Numbered from the stretch's first letter, positions 9,251 to 18,650 are shown. The stretch is 64,000 bases of DNA from Pseudomonadota bacterium (GCA_023423895.1 JAFAER010000122.1:1-64000), one strand, 5' to 3'. A program made the numbers and translations. The notes: generated from the letters alone by a model not told the origin.

Positions 9251-9670
9251 TTGAGACCGTTCGAGCACGTCGTCTCTCTCGTCTTCGCGACCGCGCTGCT
9301 GTCGTGTGAGCCCGCTCCCATCGCAGCTCCGGACTTCGCGGACGACGCGCCCGAGGGCTGGGATCCGAGCCCCGATTGGCCGAAGCTACCGGCCGGCAAG
9401 CAGCTCGGACGGGTCCTCGGCGTCGCGGTCGACGGCGGCGGCCGCGTGTGGATCTCGCACACCGGCAAGGAAGGCGGTCCCCCCGAGATCCTTGCGCTGG
9501 ATCCCGACACGGGAAGCGTCGTCGGAGGCATCGACGCCGGCGGTCTTCGGACGCCGCATGCGCTCGCCTTCGACGACGAAGGACATCTCTGGGTGACCGA
9601 TGACGGCGCCAATCGAGTCGTGGTCTTCGACACGGCGGGCAACGTGGTGCGCACGCTGGGGAGCGACTGA
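9251..9670 (+). CDS. Short NHL/SMP-30-like repeat lipoprotein
   Basis: 139 residues from a TTG start preceded by GAGGG. A signal peptide ends in lipobox LLSC. Two beta-propeller-type units are visible: LGVAVDGGGRVWISHTG and ALAFDDEGHLWVTDDGANR followed by VVVFDTAGN, the NHL pattern. It is far too short for a whole propeller (NHL propellers have about six blades), so it may dimerise or complement the protein encoded 1 bp downstream, which has about four more units. An old in-frame separation of one propeller gene is possible but not shown. Confidence 0.68.
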   Translation: MRPFEHVVSLVFATALLSCEPAPIAAPDFADDAPEGWDPSPDWPKLPAGKQLGRVLGVAVDGGGRVWISHTGKEGGPPEILALDPDTGSVVGGIDAGGLRTPHALAFDDEGHLWVTDDGANRVVVFDTAGNVVRTLGSD

Positions 9671-9671
9671 C

Positions 9672-10283
9672 ATGAGCACGACGATCTGGGCCCGTGCCCT
9701 CACGTTTGCCTTTGCCCCCGCGCTGCTCGCCTGCGGCTGCAGCGAGCCAGGCGATCGCTTCGATCGCCCGACGGCGGTGGCGTTCAGCCCCGCCGGTGAG
9801 GTCTACGTCGCTGACGGGTACAACCACGCGCGCATTGCACGGTTCAACAGGGATGGCCGGTTCGAGGGCGACTGGGGAGCGCGCGGGAGCGGCGACGGCG
9901 AGCTCCGCACCCCCCACAGCTTGTGCGTCGACGCGGAAGGGCGTGTCTATGTCGCCGATCGCGAGAACGCCCGCGTGGCGGTCTTCGAGCCCGATGGCAA
10001 GCCCGTGATGACGTGGCCGAGCGCGCTCGTCGGTCGTCCCTGGGGGATCGCCTGCGGTCGTGACGGGTTCGTCTACGTCGTCGACGGCGGCGACCAGGAC
10101 CCTACGCGTCCGCGCGGCGGGCTGACGAAGCTCACGCGGGACGGTCACGTCGTCGCGCGCGGCGGCGCGTCGTGGAACCTCGACGGAGGACACGCCCTCG
10201 CGCTCGGGAAGGACGGAGCCGTCTACGTGGCGGAGGCCGACGGGCAGCGCGTACGCAAGCTCGTCCCGCGACGACGACCATGA
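9672..10283 (+). CDS. NHL-repeat lipoprotein
   Basis: About 203 residues from the ATG at 9672, one base after the previous stop. A signal peptide with lipobox (LACGC) is followed by NHL units: AVAFSPAGEVYVADGYNHAR, SLCVDAEGRVYVADRENAR, IACGRDGFVYVVDGG and ALALGKDGAVYVAEADGQR. The family includes peptidyl-alpha-hydroxyglycine alpha-amidating-lyase-like propellers, but only about four to five blades are present and catalytic assignment is not possible. Its stop overlaps the next ATG (ATGA), so the three genes 9251-11182 form an operon. Confidence 0.78.
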   Translation: MSTTIWARALTFAFAPALLACGCSEPGDRFDRPTAVAFSPAGEVYVADGYNHARIARFNRDGRFEGDWGARGSGDGELRTPHSLCVDAEGRVYVADRENARVAVFEPDGKPVMTWPSALVGRPWGIACGRDGFVYVVDGGDQDPTRPRGGLTKLTRDGHVVARGGASWNLDGGHALALGKDGAVYVAEADGQRVRKLVPRRRP

Positions 10284-11182
10284 GACGGCGCGACCATCAC
10301 GACAATGATGTGACGATGATCACGAGACGGCGCCTCGCTGCGCTCGTGACCGCGCTCGCGAGCGTTCTCATCAGCCCCGCTGCTCGAGCGAGCGGCGTCG
10401 GAGACGTACCTCTTCGTCCGGAAGATCGGGCGGGCGTGAGCCTCTCGACGACCGGGACCGGCTCGCCGCAATCGACGGCGGCGAAGACGCTCGCGTTCAT
10501 CCCGGCGCTCGCAGTCGCCTATCGCGTGACCGATCGCTGGCTCGTCACCGCCGACGTCGCAGCATCGATGACGTCTTACCGCTTCGCGAACCAGGAGCGC
10601 GGGGGCGTCCTGCGCCTCGCGAACCCGATGCTGGGCGTACAGCTCGAGGCGTTCGAGTCGGAGCGGCTCAAGCTTCGCGTCGGTCTTGCAGCGGGCGCGC
10701 CGCTCGTGACCGTCCCGGGAGGCATCACCGCGAACGCCGCGGCGGAGCACGCCGATCGCGCGGCTACGGCGGCCACGGGCCAGCGGAAATACTGGCTCTG
10801 GGCACGCAACGCGATCCCGGTCGTCGCGCTCGCGCGCCTCCAGTACGAGATCGAGGAGCTCGTCGTGCGCGTCGATCTCGAGCCAGGCCTGCTCGTCTCG
10901 GTGAACCGGGATCCGTCCTCCGTCGCGCTGCTCGGCGCGTTCGAGGCGGCGATGCGCGTCGGCCCGCTCTCACCCGGGCTCCGGCTTACCTCCCTGTTCA
11001 CGTCGCGCCCGCGTGACACGAACGACTTCTCCCAAACCACGGCGGCGGCCTTCCTGCGGTGGGACGGCGCTCGCTCCTTCGGCGGCGCCGAGGTGGTCAC
11101 CGGCATCGACGGGCCGCAAGGGCTCACGCGTTCGGATCAAACGTCGTGGGGCGCCACACTCCAGGCAGGCGCGCGCTTCTGA
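10280..11182 (+). CDS. Outer-membrane-type protein of unknown function
   Basis: About 300 residues. The ATG at 10280 overlaps the upstream stop (ATGA); an in-frame ATG at 10316 would start right before the signal peptide (RRRLAALVTALASVLISPAARASG). The mature part is rich in alternating hydrophobic/polar strands (AVAYRVTDRWLVTADVAAS, LRVGLAAGAPLVTV) and ends in a strand with terminal Phe, the usual outer-membrane barrel signature. No catalytic motif is seen. Operon position suggests it acts together with the two NHL lipoproteins. Confidence 0.65.
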   Translation: MRRRDHHDNDVTMITRRRLAALVTALASVLISPAARASGVGDVPLRPEDRAGVSLSTTGTGSPQSTAAKTLAFIPALAVAYRVTDRWLVTADVAASMTSYRFANQERGGVLRLANPMLGVQLEAFESERLKLRVGLAAGAPLVTVPGGITANAAAEHADRAATAATGQRKYWLWARNAIPVVALARLQYEIEELVVRVDLEPGLLVSVNRDPSSVALLGAFEAAMRVGPLSPGLRLTSLFTSRPRDTNDFSQTTAAAFLRWDGARSFGGAEVVTGIDGPQGLTRSDQTSWGATLQAGARF

Positions 11183-11269
11183 CGCGCAACTTCGTGGCGC
11201 GGTTCGCGCATCCGCGCGCGTCGAAGCGCGACGCGGGGGGAGTGGAACCGAAGACCTGTTTGCGCAAAG

Positions 11270-12535
11270 TCAGGGGCCCAAGTTCACGCGGGTCGGGATG
11301 AACCGATTGCGCGCCGTGCCGTCTCCGAGCTGGCCATCGGTGCCGCGCCCCCAACACATCAGATCGCCGTTCGCGAGAGCGGCGCACCAGTGGCACGCGC
11401 CTCCAGCCAGCGCAGTGACACCTCCCGCGAGGCCACTGACGGGCGCCGGCGTGGCTCGCGTCGTGGACTGACCGTCGCCCAGGCGTCCCACACTCCCCTT
11501 CCCCCAGCACGACAAGACGCCGTCGCGAAGCGCGCATGTGTTGTCGCCATCGTCGGAGGTACCGGCCGCCACGAGCAGGCTGACGCCGCTTCCGTGGCCG
11601 ATCACGGGAACCGGCGCCGTGCTGTGGGTCATGTTGCCGTTCCCGAGCTCGCCGTCGTTGCCCGTTCCCCAGCAGAACGCCCCGCCAGCGACGACCGCGC
11701 AGGCATGCCATGCGCCGATCCCGATGCGCTCGACCTTTCCCGGTAGACCGACGACGGGAATCGCTCGAGCACTCTCCTCGCCTGCACTCGGATTTCCGAG
11801 CGCCCCGTTGTCGTCGTGCCCCCAGCAGAAAGCCTCTCCGGCGCTCGACACGCCGCACGCATGATCGGCTTCCGCTGCGACGTGCGCGAAGTCGCTCTTG
11901 ATCCCGTTGTCGTCGACGACGGCCGACGGCTGGCCATGGCTCACCGTCGTTCCGTCGCCGAGGCGCCCATGCTCGTTGTAGCCCCAGCAGTGAATTCGTC
12001 CGTCGCTCGTGAGCGCGCAGGTGAATTGATCGCCGGCACTGACCTCGAGAGCCGGCGCGGGCAGGCCCGTCACCTTCACCGGAAGCGCGCTGTCGGCAGA
12101 TGCGCCCGGGCCGAGCGTGCCGTTGCCGGCGCTGCCCCAGCACCACACCTCGCCGGCGACGATCGCGCAGGTGTGTCGCTCACCGGCGTCGATCGACGTG
12201 ACGGGCCCGGGCAGACCCGACACGCGCACCGGCGACGGCGCATTGATCATCGTTCCGTCCCCGAGCTCGCCATTCCGGTTGCGCCCCCAGCAGTACGCCG
12301 TGCCGTCGATCGCAGCGCACGTGTGGTCGCCACCGGCAGTCAGGAGGACGTTCCGCGTGCCGCCGTCCGCGACCGCCGTTGGCCCCGCCTCCACGGAAGC
12401 GTGGCCGTCGACGGCGCCGCTGTCACCACCATCGCCCGCGACCTCGCCGCCGGCCAGCCCCGCCGTGTCGACCAGGAATGCGCAGCCGCCGAGCGCAGCG
12501 GCAGCGAACGCGATCACGACCGGGACGCGATCCAT
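11270..12535 (-). CDS. RCC1-repeat lipoprotein, seven repeats, outside the cassettes
   Basis: About 421 residues from the ATG at 12535, preceded by GGGGGAACG; an upstream ATG at 12550 is less well placed. A signal peptide with lipobox (LGGC) is followed by a Gly/Asp linker and seven RCC1 units, for example YCWGRNRNGELGDG, WCWGSAGNGTLG, HCWGYNEHGRLGDG and MCWGRGTDGQLGDG. These are closer to canonical RCC1 repeats than the cassette copies. It converges on the outer-membrane-type gene and has no sigma or Cys-rich neighbour. It may be the type of gene from which the cassette versions were recruited, which is inference only. Confidence 0.88.
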   Translation of the reverse strand: MDRVPVVIAFAAAALGGCAFLVDTAGLAGGEVAGDGGDSGAVDGHASVEAGPTAVADGGTRNVLLTAGGDHTCAAIDGTAYCWGRNRNGELGDGTMINAPSPVRVSGLPGPVTSIDAGERHTCAIVAGEVWCWGSAGNGTLGPGASADSALPVKVTGLPAPALEVSAGDQFTCALTSDGRIHCWGYNEHGRLGDGTTVSHGQPSAVVDDNGIKSDFAHVAAEADHACGVSSAGEAFCWGHDDNGALGNPSAGEESARAIPVVGLPGKVERIGIGAWHACAVVAGGAFCWGTGNDGELGNGNMTHSTAPVPVIGHGSGVSLLVAAGTSDDGDNTCALRDGVLSCWGKGSVGRLGDGQSTTRATPAPVSGLAGGVTALAGGACHWCAALANGDLMCWGRGTDGQLGDGTARNRFIPTRVNLGP

Positions 12536-12705
12536 CGTTCCCCCGAGCATAGCGCGAGCTCGCCCTGGTTTCTGCCTATCGCGCGGTCCGGACGCGCGCG
12601 CTTCCTTTCAGCTGCGAACGTTCGGTCCGGTCGCTGTCCAGGGCGAAGACGCGCCGCAGCCCGCGACTCGTGACAGGCGGTCGAGCTTCTGGGAGGCTCC
12701 ACGCC

Positions 12706-13554
12706 ATGGCATCGCACGGCGCGCTCGGTCCGGCGTTCATCGTGCTCGGGAGCTTCGCCGTCGCTACCGGCTGTGCGGGGAGTCCCCCAACGCCGGTAGC
12801 ATCCGGTCAGGCGTCGCGCATCATCGCGGAAGGCACGCGGCTCGTCGATCTCTCACACGCCTATGACGACGAGACGATCTTCTGGCCGACGGAAGACGGC
12901 TTCACGCTCGAGAAGGAGCACGACGGGATCACGCCGGGAGGCTTCTACTACGCCTCGAACAAGCTATCGATGCCCGAGCACGGCGGGACGCACATCGACG
13001 CGCCGATTCATTTCGCGAAGGGCAAGGCGACCGTCGATCAAATCCCGCTCGAGCGCTTGATCGGTCCCGCGGTCGTCGTCGACGTGACGGACCGGTGCGC
13101 GAAGGACCGCGACTACCGGGTGACCGTTGGTGACCTCGAGGCGTGGGAACACGTGCATGGCGCGATCCCGAACGGCGCGCTCGTGCTGCTCTTCACGGGC
13201 TTCTCGCGCTTCTGGCCCGATCGGGAACGGTACCTGGGAACGGCCGAGCGAGGCGAAGAGGGAGTGAAGAAGCTCCACTTTCCAGGCCTCCATCCGGACG
13301 CCGCCGCCTGGCTCGTCGACAAGCGTCACGTGCGCGCCGTCGGACTCGACACCGCGAGCATCGATCACGGGCCGACGCGAACGTTCGACACTCATCGGGC
13401 TCTCTTCGAACGCGAGGTCCCCGCGTTCGAGAACCTGACCGGCCTAGCCGAGCTCCCGGCGACGGGCGCCACCGTCATCGCGCTTCCGATGAAGATCAAA
13501 GGCGGGAGCGGCGGCCCACTACGCATCGTGGCCGTCATCCCGCCCGCGCAGTGA
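12706..13554 (+). CDS. Cyclase-family (kynurenine formamidase-like) lipoprotein
   Basis: 282 residues from the ATG at 12706 with GGGAGG 9 nt upstream. A lipobox ATGC (Cys23) suggests membrane anchoring outside the cytoplasm. The metal-binding signature of the putative cyclase/kynurenine formamidase family is clear at residues 92-103 (HGGTHIDAPIHF), with a later SIDHGPTRTFDTH block. The family is a metal-dependent hydrolase fold; substrates include N-formylkynurenine, but most secreted members are uncharacterised. No tryptophan-pathway neighbour is present, so the substrate is unknown. Confidence 0.88.
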   Translation: MASHGALGPAFIVLGSFAVATGCAGSPPTPVASGQASRIIAEGTRLVDLSHAYDDETIFWPTEDGFTLEKEHDGITPGGFYYASNKLSMPEHGGTHIDAPIHFAKGKATVDQIPLERLIGPAVVVDVTDRCAKDRDYRVTVGDLEAWEHVHGAIPNGALVLLFTGFSRFWPDRERYLGTAERGEEGVKKLHFPGLHPDAAAWLVDKRHVRAVGLDTASIDHGPTRTFDTHRALFEREVPAFENLTGLAELPATGATVIALPMKIKGGSGGPLRIVAVIPPAQ

Positions 13555-13627
13555 GCGGCGCCGCCACCAGCGTCGATGGGTTCGGGCCGGCAGCGAGCCT
13601 CGGTCGAATTCGACTATTCTCGCAATC

Positions 13628-14038
13628 GTGCTTGCTCAGAAGAGTGCTGTCCCGTGTGCCAATCACGCAAACGCGATGGCGCTCGCCCGCTGTCGCGGCT
13701 GCCGTCTCGCGTTCTGCGACGCGTGCTGCGTCATCGAGATCAACGACGACATCTGGTGCGAGGCCTGCGGCAGCGGGATCGAGGAAGACGCGCGACCGCG
13801 ATATGGGCGCGGTGCGGTCGTCTTCGCGATCGGCTTCGCTGCAGTTTCGACCGTATGGGTCCTGAAGACGCTCTTCGTCCCTGCTCGCATCCCCTACTTC
13901 TTCTTCGTGCTCTGTCTCGGGTATGCCGGAAGCATGCTCTGGGCGTGGAACACGGTCAGCCCAGTGTTCGAGACACGCCCCGCAGTCCTCAGACGCAAGA
14001 GCGGTTCACCAGTCCCGCGGGGAGCGCAGCGCATCTGA
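13628..14038 (+). CDS. B-box/zinc-ribbon membrane protein
   Basis: 136 residues from a GTG start. The N-terminal 50 residues hold a Cys/His array (PCANHANAMALARCRGC, then FCDACC and WCEACG) typical of small bacterial B-box-like zinc-binding domains fused to membrane segments. Two TM helices follow (around residues 60-80 and 88-106). Proteins of this type are common in myxobacteria and uncharacterised. Confidence 0.75.
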   Translation: MLAQKSAVPCANHANAMALARCRGCRLAFCDACCVIEINDDIWCEACGSGIEEDARPRYGRGAVVFAIGFAAVSTVWVLKTLFVPARIPYFFFVLCLGYAGSMLWAWNTVSPVFETRPAVLRRKSGSPVPRGAQRI

Positions 14039-14159
14039 TTGCGCGGAGCGTCTAGCCGCAGCGTATCGCGGCAGCTTGCGCGAGTGCGAACAAGAACCGG
14101 AAGCGCGAGCGTCAGTTCGTGCGACCGTAAGGCAGCGCATGGGGATACGTTCGTGATGC

Positions 14160-14546
14160 ATGCGAGCCAAGCTGCCTACTCTCCTGTCGCTCTTCTCCGT
14201 CCTCGTCGCGGCGTGCGCCGCCTCCTCGGGCGGCGACGCGAAGGCGCCGACAGTCACGGAGTGCGGAGAGCACTCGAGACCCGCCAGGGACAAGGTCGAA
14301 GCGGCGATCGCGGCCAACCTCACCTGCAGCTCCGACGACGACTGTCAGCTGCTCCACATCCACACCGCGTGCTTCGACGCGTGCGCGAGACCGGTCGCGA
14401 AGGCGGGTCGCGAGGCAGTCGAGCAGGCAATGAGCGCCGCCAGCGACACCGAGTGCAAGGCGTTCGTCGCGTCGGGTTGCAAGGTCATCGCGCCGCCGTG
14501 CGCACCGCCGGAGGCTCCCGCATGCCGGGACGGCACGTGCGGCTGA
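14160..14546 (+). CDS. Small Cys-rich lipoprotein of unknown function
   Basis: 128 residues with a clear signal peptide and lipobox (LVAAC). The mature part has about nine Cys, including SSDDDCQLLH, and ends CRDGTCG. Similar short proteins with a CxxDxDC opening occur in myxobacteria without known function. It precedes the 3' end of cassette B, with which it converges after about 370 bp. Confidence 0.65.
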   Translation: MRAKLPTLLSLFSVLVAACAASSGGDAKAPTVTECGEHSRPARDKVEAAIAANLTCSSDDDCQLLHIHTACFDACARPVAKAGREAVEQAMSAASDTECKAFVASGCKVIAPPCAPPEAPACRDGTCG

Positions 14547-14733
14547 CCCCGGGATGCGAGGTCTCTTCATCGGGCAGCTCCGGCCGAGACAGCAGATTCG
14601 ACGGCCACGCCGCCTTGCTCATGGCCAGCCGATGCCGGCGCCCGACGCGGATTGAGCGGCCAGCGGTGGACACCGATGCTACCCTGCATGCCGCACCCTT
14701 TCGCAGCTCATTCGCGCAGGGACGACTCCCGGC

Positions 14734-14830
14734 AAGTCCTCAGGTCACGGCTCGCAGCGGGCGATTCGATCTTCTTTCGACCGATGGAGCCCCGCGTCGT
14801 CAGCTTGCAACACACACACGACGCGTAGCC
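14734..14830. repeat. 97-bp duplicated segment, copy 1 (gene 3'-end remnant)
   Basis: This segment is roughly 80% identical by eye to 24286-24381, including exact runs AAGTCCTCAGGTCACGG and ACACACGACGCGTAGCC. In the other copy the right end encodes the last codons of the glucosaminidase-like gene; here the minus strand would encode ATRRVCVAS and a stop, against ATRRVYVAN in the intact gene. The upstream coding part is missing, so this is a remnant 3' end plus its downstream flank. The rest of 14547-14918 shows no gene. Confidence 0.7.
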
Positions 14831-14918
14831 CCAGCCGTAGGTTGGGGGAGGCGAAGCGCGCGATTCATGTCGAATGCGGCGTCCCTCATGGATGGGTCCT
14901 GTTCCAGACGACGCGCGC

Positions 14919-16055
14919 TCATTTCGGCATACGGCAGCCAATGACCACGTCGACGCGCCCGGACGGCGCGCCGGTCGTCGCCGAGCACGCATTCCCATGG
15001 AGGACGACCTTCGTCGGCTTCTCCGGATCGTTGAAGGACCAGCCGTTGGCGTCATCCTTCGGAATCGAGAGCTCGTTGCCGTTTCGGTCGGTGACGGTGA
15101 CCTTCACGTTTTCTAGATCCGTATATTCCATCACCGTGAAGCTGAACTCACACGACGCACTGAGCGCGCGAATCTTGTCGAATGCTTCGATGAGCGCCTG
15201 CTTCGTCGCATCCGCGTTTCCAGGCGTAATCTGGAAATGGCATACAGAGGCGAGGTCGGTCGAGACGGGATCACATCCAGCTGGCGCGGTTCCGCCGGCT
15301 TTCGCGACCCGTCCCATGAACGCGGCATCATAGTCACCGTCGCTGTTGGGGAAGACACCAATGCCGACCGCGAAGGTCTCGATCGGGCTCTTTGAGGGCT
15401 GCGCCGTGCGCGCATCGGCCACGAGCGATTCACACCTGTCGTAGCCGTCGGTCGGACGACCATCGCTGAAGAGCACGACGTACCGCTTCGTCGCCGCCGT
15501 CGCCAGACCTTCATTCGCGGGCGGGACGAACTGCTGGACGGTGCCGAAAGCCGTGTTCAATGCGGCAGCCGTCGGCGTGCTTCCTCCCGCTGCCGGCGCG
15601 TAGTTGATCGCTTTGATCAACCGGTCGTAGTGAGCGGCATCGAGGAGCGTTTGCGGCGCGACCTTGTCGTTCTTCGGATAGACATGGAGCCCGACGAACG
15701 TTGCAGGTTCGGCGGTCTTTTTCATATCCGCGAAGGTCTCGAGAAGTGCCTGACGCGCGGCCGTCCACTTGCCGTTGTTGTTCATGCTCGTCGATTCGTC
15801 GACGAGGAACTCCAGCACGACGGGGACGCGCTCGATCTTCGTCGAGGACGACGAGCAACCTTCTTCCACGCTCGCGCTCGCGTCGGTGGAGGCGTCGGGC
15901 TGCACGAAGACTTCATCGGGCGGCTGTTCGAAGTTGTCTCGCCCTGCCCCGCAGGCCGCGTGGAGCAGGCCGGCGCCGAGCGCCAGCGGCGCGAGAACGA
16001 GCATGGAGCGATTGTCCTTCACGGCGGAATCCTTCATCGACATCGAGCGCCTCAC
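14919..16055 (-). CDS. von Willebrand factor A lipoprotein, last gene of cassette B
   Basis: 378 residues from a GTG overlapping the upstream stop (GTGA). A signal peptide with lipobox (LHAAC) and an Asp/Ser linker precede a VWA domain. The MIDAS motif is FLVDESTSM (DxSxS form), with the second Thr site in GGSTPTAAAL and an Asp in VVLFSDGRPTDG. Strand-helix order matches VWA domains that bind a divalent metal and protein ligands. A C-terminal beta-rich part contains conserved Cys. It occupies the slot that IgGFc-like proteins hold in cassettes A and D. A surface adhesion role is inference. Confidence 0.88.
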   Translation of the reverse strand: MRRSMSMKDSAVKDNRSMLVLAPLALGAGLLHAACGAGRDNFEQPPDEVFVQPDASTDASASVEEGCSSSSTKIERVPVVLEFLVDESTSMNNNGKWTAARQALLETFADMKKTAEPATFVGLHVYPKNDKVAPQTLLDAAHYDRLIKAINYAPAAGGSTPTAAALNTAFGTVQQFVPPANEGLATAATKRYVVLFSDGRPTDGYDRCESLVADARTAQPSKSPIETFAVGIGVFPNSDGDYDAAFMGRVAKAGGTAPAGCDPVSTDLASVCHFQITPGNADATKQALIEAFDKIRALSASCEFSFTVMEYTDLENVKVTVTDRNGNELSIPKDDANGWSFNDPEKPTKVVLHGNACSATTGAPSGRVDVVIGCRMPK

Positions 16056-17410
16056 GGGAAGACGACGGGCACGGGCGCGGGATGGGGGTTCGAATCGGTC
16101 ATGCCCATTCCGAGCTCACCGCCGGTGTTGCCGCCCCAGCAGACGACCTTGCCACCCTGCACCAGGGCACACGTCGCGAAGTAGCTGGTCGCGATCTGCA
16201 CGACGTACTCCTCCTGGAGCGTCGAGACGGGGACGAAGGCCAGCGAGTAGGTACCCGCATCTCCGCGACCGAGCTGACCGCGCTCGTCCCATCCGGCGCA
16301 CTGAACGGTTCCATCCGTCATGCGCACGCATGTTCGGTACGGGGAGGCGGCGACCTGCTGCGGGTACACCCCGGCGTCCGCCGCGAGCGCGGCCGGCGCA
16401 GGAGAGGTCTCCGAATCGGAGATGCCGGTGCCGAGCAAGCCCCTGCTGTTCGTGCCCCAGCAGTAGACCTCTCCGGACGCGATCACGCACTGATGCGCCG
16501 TCCCCGACGCCAGGCTCGTGACGCCCTCGAGCGAGGGAATCGGGGCCATGATCGTGGTCGGGCTGATCGAAGCCGGTCGGCCCGAGACGGCGCCCCAGCC
16601 GACGAGCTCTCCGGACTTCGTGATTCCGAAGACGGATGCGAGCCCCCCCGCAGTGCGCGACAGCTGGAATCCCTGGCCATCGACGAGGCCGGGCCCGCCT
16701 ACGGAGCCTGCATCTGCACGAGCGAGCTGTTTCTGATCGTTGCCGCCCCAACAGTAGACGTCGACTCCGTCGGAGGCCAATGCGCACACGGCGCGAGCGC
16801 CGACGTCGACGCGTTCGACGCCCGCTTCGAGCGGAACCTCGGTAGCGGTTGCATGGTAGCTGCTGTCGCTGACGGGGGGCGAGACTTGCAGGCCGAGCTG
16901 GCCCTGCAGGTTCTGTCCCCAGCACTTCACGCGTCCCTCGGACGTGCGCACGCACGTGGTGAGTCCCTGCGCACGGATCTGCGTGACGTTTCCGACGCCA
17001 ACGACGGTCTGCGGAGCCGCGTAGACGCGTGTGGTGATGCCGGTTCCGAGCGCGCCTCGGTAGTTGTCGCCCCAGCAGGACACGGTGCCGTCGTCGAGCA
17101 GCGCGCAGAAGTGGTTGTCACCGGCCGCGAGCTGCTTCACGCACGGGGTTTCGGTGCACACCACCGCTTCGTCGGAGGCATCGTAGTCGGGCCTGCTCGG
17201 CGCGCCCGCGTCCGCGTCCGCGTCCGCGTCGACCGGCTGCGACGCGTCCGTGGTCGGCGGCAACGACGGCGGAGGAGACGAGGCCTCGCTTCCGGAGTCC
17301 GGATCTCCGATGAAGCCCAGGCGATTGTCGTCCGTTCCACACGCGACGAGCGCGCCGCCGCCGGCGGAGACGGCGCACGAGGCGAGAACGAGCATACGAA
17401 TACGAATCAT
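16052..17410 (-). CDS. RCC1-repeat lipoprotein, seven repeats (cassette B)
   Basis: About 452 residues from the ATG at 17410, which has GAGGAG upstream and gives a direct signal peptide (MIRIRMLVLAS) with lipobox LVAC; longer frames run into the upstream gene. An Asp/Ala linker, then CTETPCVKQL, then seven RCC1-type units including SCWGDNYRGALG, KCWGQNLQGQLG, YCWGTNSRGLLG and VCWGGNTGGELG; two are degenerate. It starts 13 bp after the upstream stop. Opening and repeat number match the cassette A protein at 1328. Confidence 0.9.
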   Translation of the reverse strand: MIRIRMLVLASCAVSAGGGALVACGTDDNRLGFIGDPDSGSEASSPPPSLPPTTDASQPVDADADADAGAPSRPDYDASDEAVVCTETPCVKQLAAGDNHFCALLDDGTVSCWGDNYRGALGTGITTRVYAAPQTVVGVGNVTQIRAQGLTTCVRTSEGRVKCWGQNLQGQLGLQVSPPVSDSSYHATATEVPLEAGVERVDVGARAVCALASDGVDVYCWGGNDQKQLARADAGSVGGPGLVDGQGFQLSRTAGGLASVFGITKSGELVGWGAVSGRPASISPTTIMAPIPSLEGVTSLASGTAHQCVIASGEVYCWGTNSRGLLGTGISDSETSPAPAALAADAGVYPQQVAASPYRTCVRMTDGTVQCAGWDERGQLGRGDAGTYSLAFVPVSTLQEEYVVQIATSYFATCALVQGGKVVCWGGNTGGELGMGMTDSNPHPAPVPVVFP

Positions 17411-17423
17411 GGATCGATGCTCC

Positions 17424-18650
17424 TCACTTCTTCTGCGGCGGAACCTTGTGAAGCGCGATGCCGTTTCCGACGACCCACACGTCATCCTTGCTCGTGACCC
17501 ACATTGCGTAGAGCGTGTTGACCACCGGCATCACGTCGTCGAGCGCGGTGCGCGCGACGCGCCAAGCAGCGCCGTCCCAGTGACGAAGTCGGCCATACGC
17601 GCCGGCGACCCAGACGTCGTCGTGGCCCGTCCCCCCGACGGCATTCAGCGTGGCGTTGCCACGATTGAATCCGTCGAATCGGCTCCATGCGAATGCGCCG
17701 TCGTCGTCGCGGACGCCGGTGTAGAAGCCGGCGAGCGACGTCCCCTGAGGGTCGAACCCGATGACGATCTGCTCGTTCGGCGTGAGAAAGCCCGCTCCGG
17801 TGAAGTAGCGGCCCACCGCCGCCGGCGGCGCAAGCGTCCAGACATGGCCGCCGGCTCCGTCGGGCGTTCCCCGGACCACTCGCCCGTCGTTGCTCGTCCC
17901 CGTCTGCCCGCCGACCCAGACGTCGTCGTGGCCAACCGTTCCCCAGACCTTGGTGTAACGCGCCGGGAAGGCGGTCGCGACCGGAGCGGGCGTCCAACCC
18001 GTGCCCGAATCCGGGTCCGCTCCCGTGCCGGTGTAGTGGAGAACGTATCCGGTGAACGTCGAGGTCGAGCCCGTGTAGCCCGTGGCCCAGATGTCCGATG
18101 CACTCCGGCCCCAGATCGAGCGGATGGGCGCGCCTCCGGCGGACACGGCCGTCCACGTCATCGTCGCGGGGGTCGCACCCGTGCCGTGGAAGAACCCGTC
18201 GTCGCCGCCGACCCAGAGATCGTTCGGGCCGCTTCCCCAGACCGCATAGAGCGGAGTGCCGGCAGCGTAGCTCTGCTCCCACACGCCGCCGTCGGGGTCC
18301 CAGTGGAAGATGTTGCCTTGCGTGCTGACCGTCCACACGACGCCGGTTCCGTCGCCCCAGACGTCACGGAGGGTTTCCGTGCTGGGGATCGGCGTGTGGC
18401 ACCAGTTTTCGTCGGTGCACGTGGGCGCCGCCGCATCGGCGGCATCGGCGTCGTCGACGGGTGCATCGACCGACGCGTCGACGTCCGGAGTGGAATCGAC
18501 GCCCGGACCGGAGTCCTCCGTATCGCCGTGCACGTCCGTGCGCGGTGAGGGAGGCTCTCCACCGGGGTTGGCCGCATCACTGCATGCCATCGCGACCAGC
18601 ACGAGCGAAGCCGCGAGAGCGGTCGATCGAACGTACACCGCGGCCCTCAT
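17424..18650 (-). CDS. DVWVVG-repeat propeller-like lipoprotein (cassette B, second copy)
   Basis: 408 residues. Lipobox VAMAC is followed by a long Asp/Ala/Pro linker and the opening CTDENWCHTPIP. Seven repeats can be traced, for example VWGDGTGVVWTVS, VWGSGPNDLWVGG, IWGRSASDIWATG and MWVTSKDDVWVVG; the fifth is degenerate. The first repeat variant (VWGDGTGVVW) recurs in the cassette D protein at 53191 (VWGDGAGVVW), so second copies of different cassettes look orthologous to each other rather than to their tandem neighbour. The start overlaps the upstream stop (ATGA). Confidence 0.9.
   Translation of the reverse strand: MRAAVYVRSTALAASLVLVAMACSDAANPGGEPPSPRTDVHGDTEDSGPGVDSTPDVDASVDAPVDDADAADAAAPTCTDENWCHTPIPSTETLRDVWGDGTGVVWTVSTQGNIFHWDPDGGVWEQSYAAGTPLYAVWGSGPNDLWVGGDDGFFHGTGATPATMTWTAVSAGGAPIRSIWGRSASDIWATGYTGSTSTFTGYVLHYTGTGADPDSGTGWTPAPVATAFPARYTKVWGTVGHDDVWVGGQTGTSNDGRVVRGTPDGAGGHVWTLAPPAAVGRYFTGAGFLTPNEQIVIGFDPQGTSLAGFYTGVRDDDGAFAWSRFDGFNRGNATLNAVGGTGHDDVWVAGAYGRLRHWDGAAWRVARTALDDVMPVVNTLYAMWVTSKDDVWVVGNGIALHKVPPQKK

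Noticed and set aside
15701..17497. 598-codon plus-strand frame opposite VWA and RCC1 genes
   Set aside because: No recognisable protein features; the minus strand has repeats, signal peptides and coupled starts.
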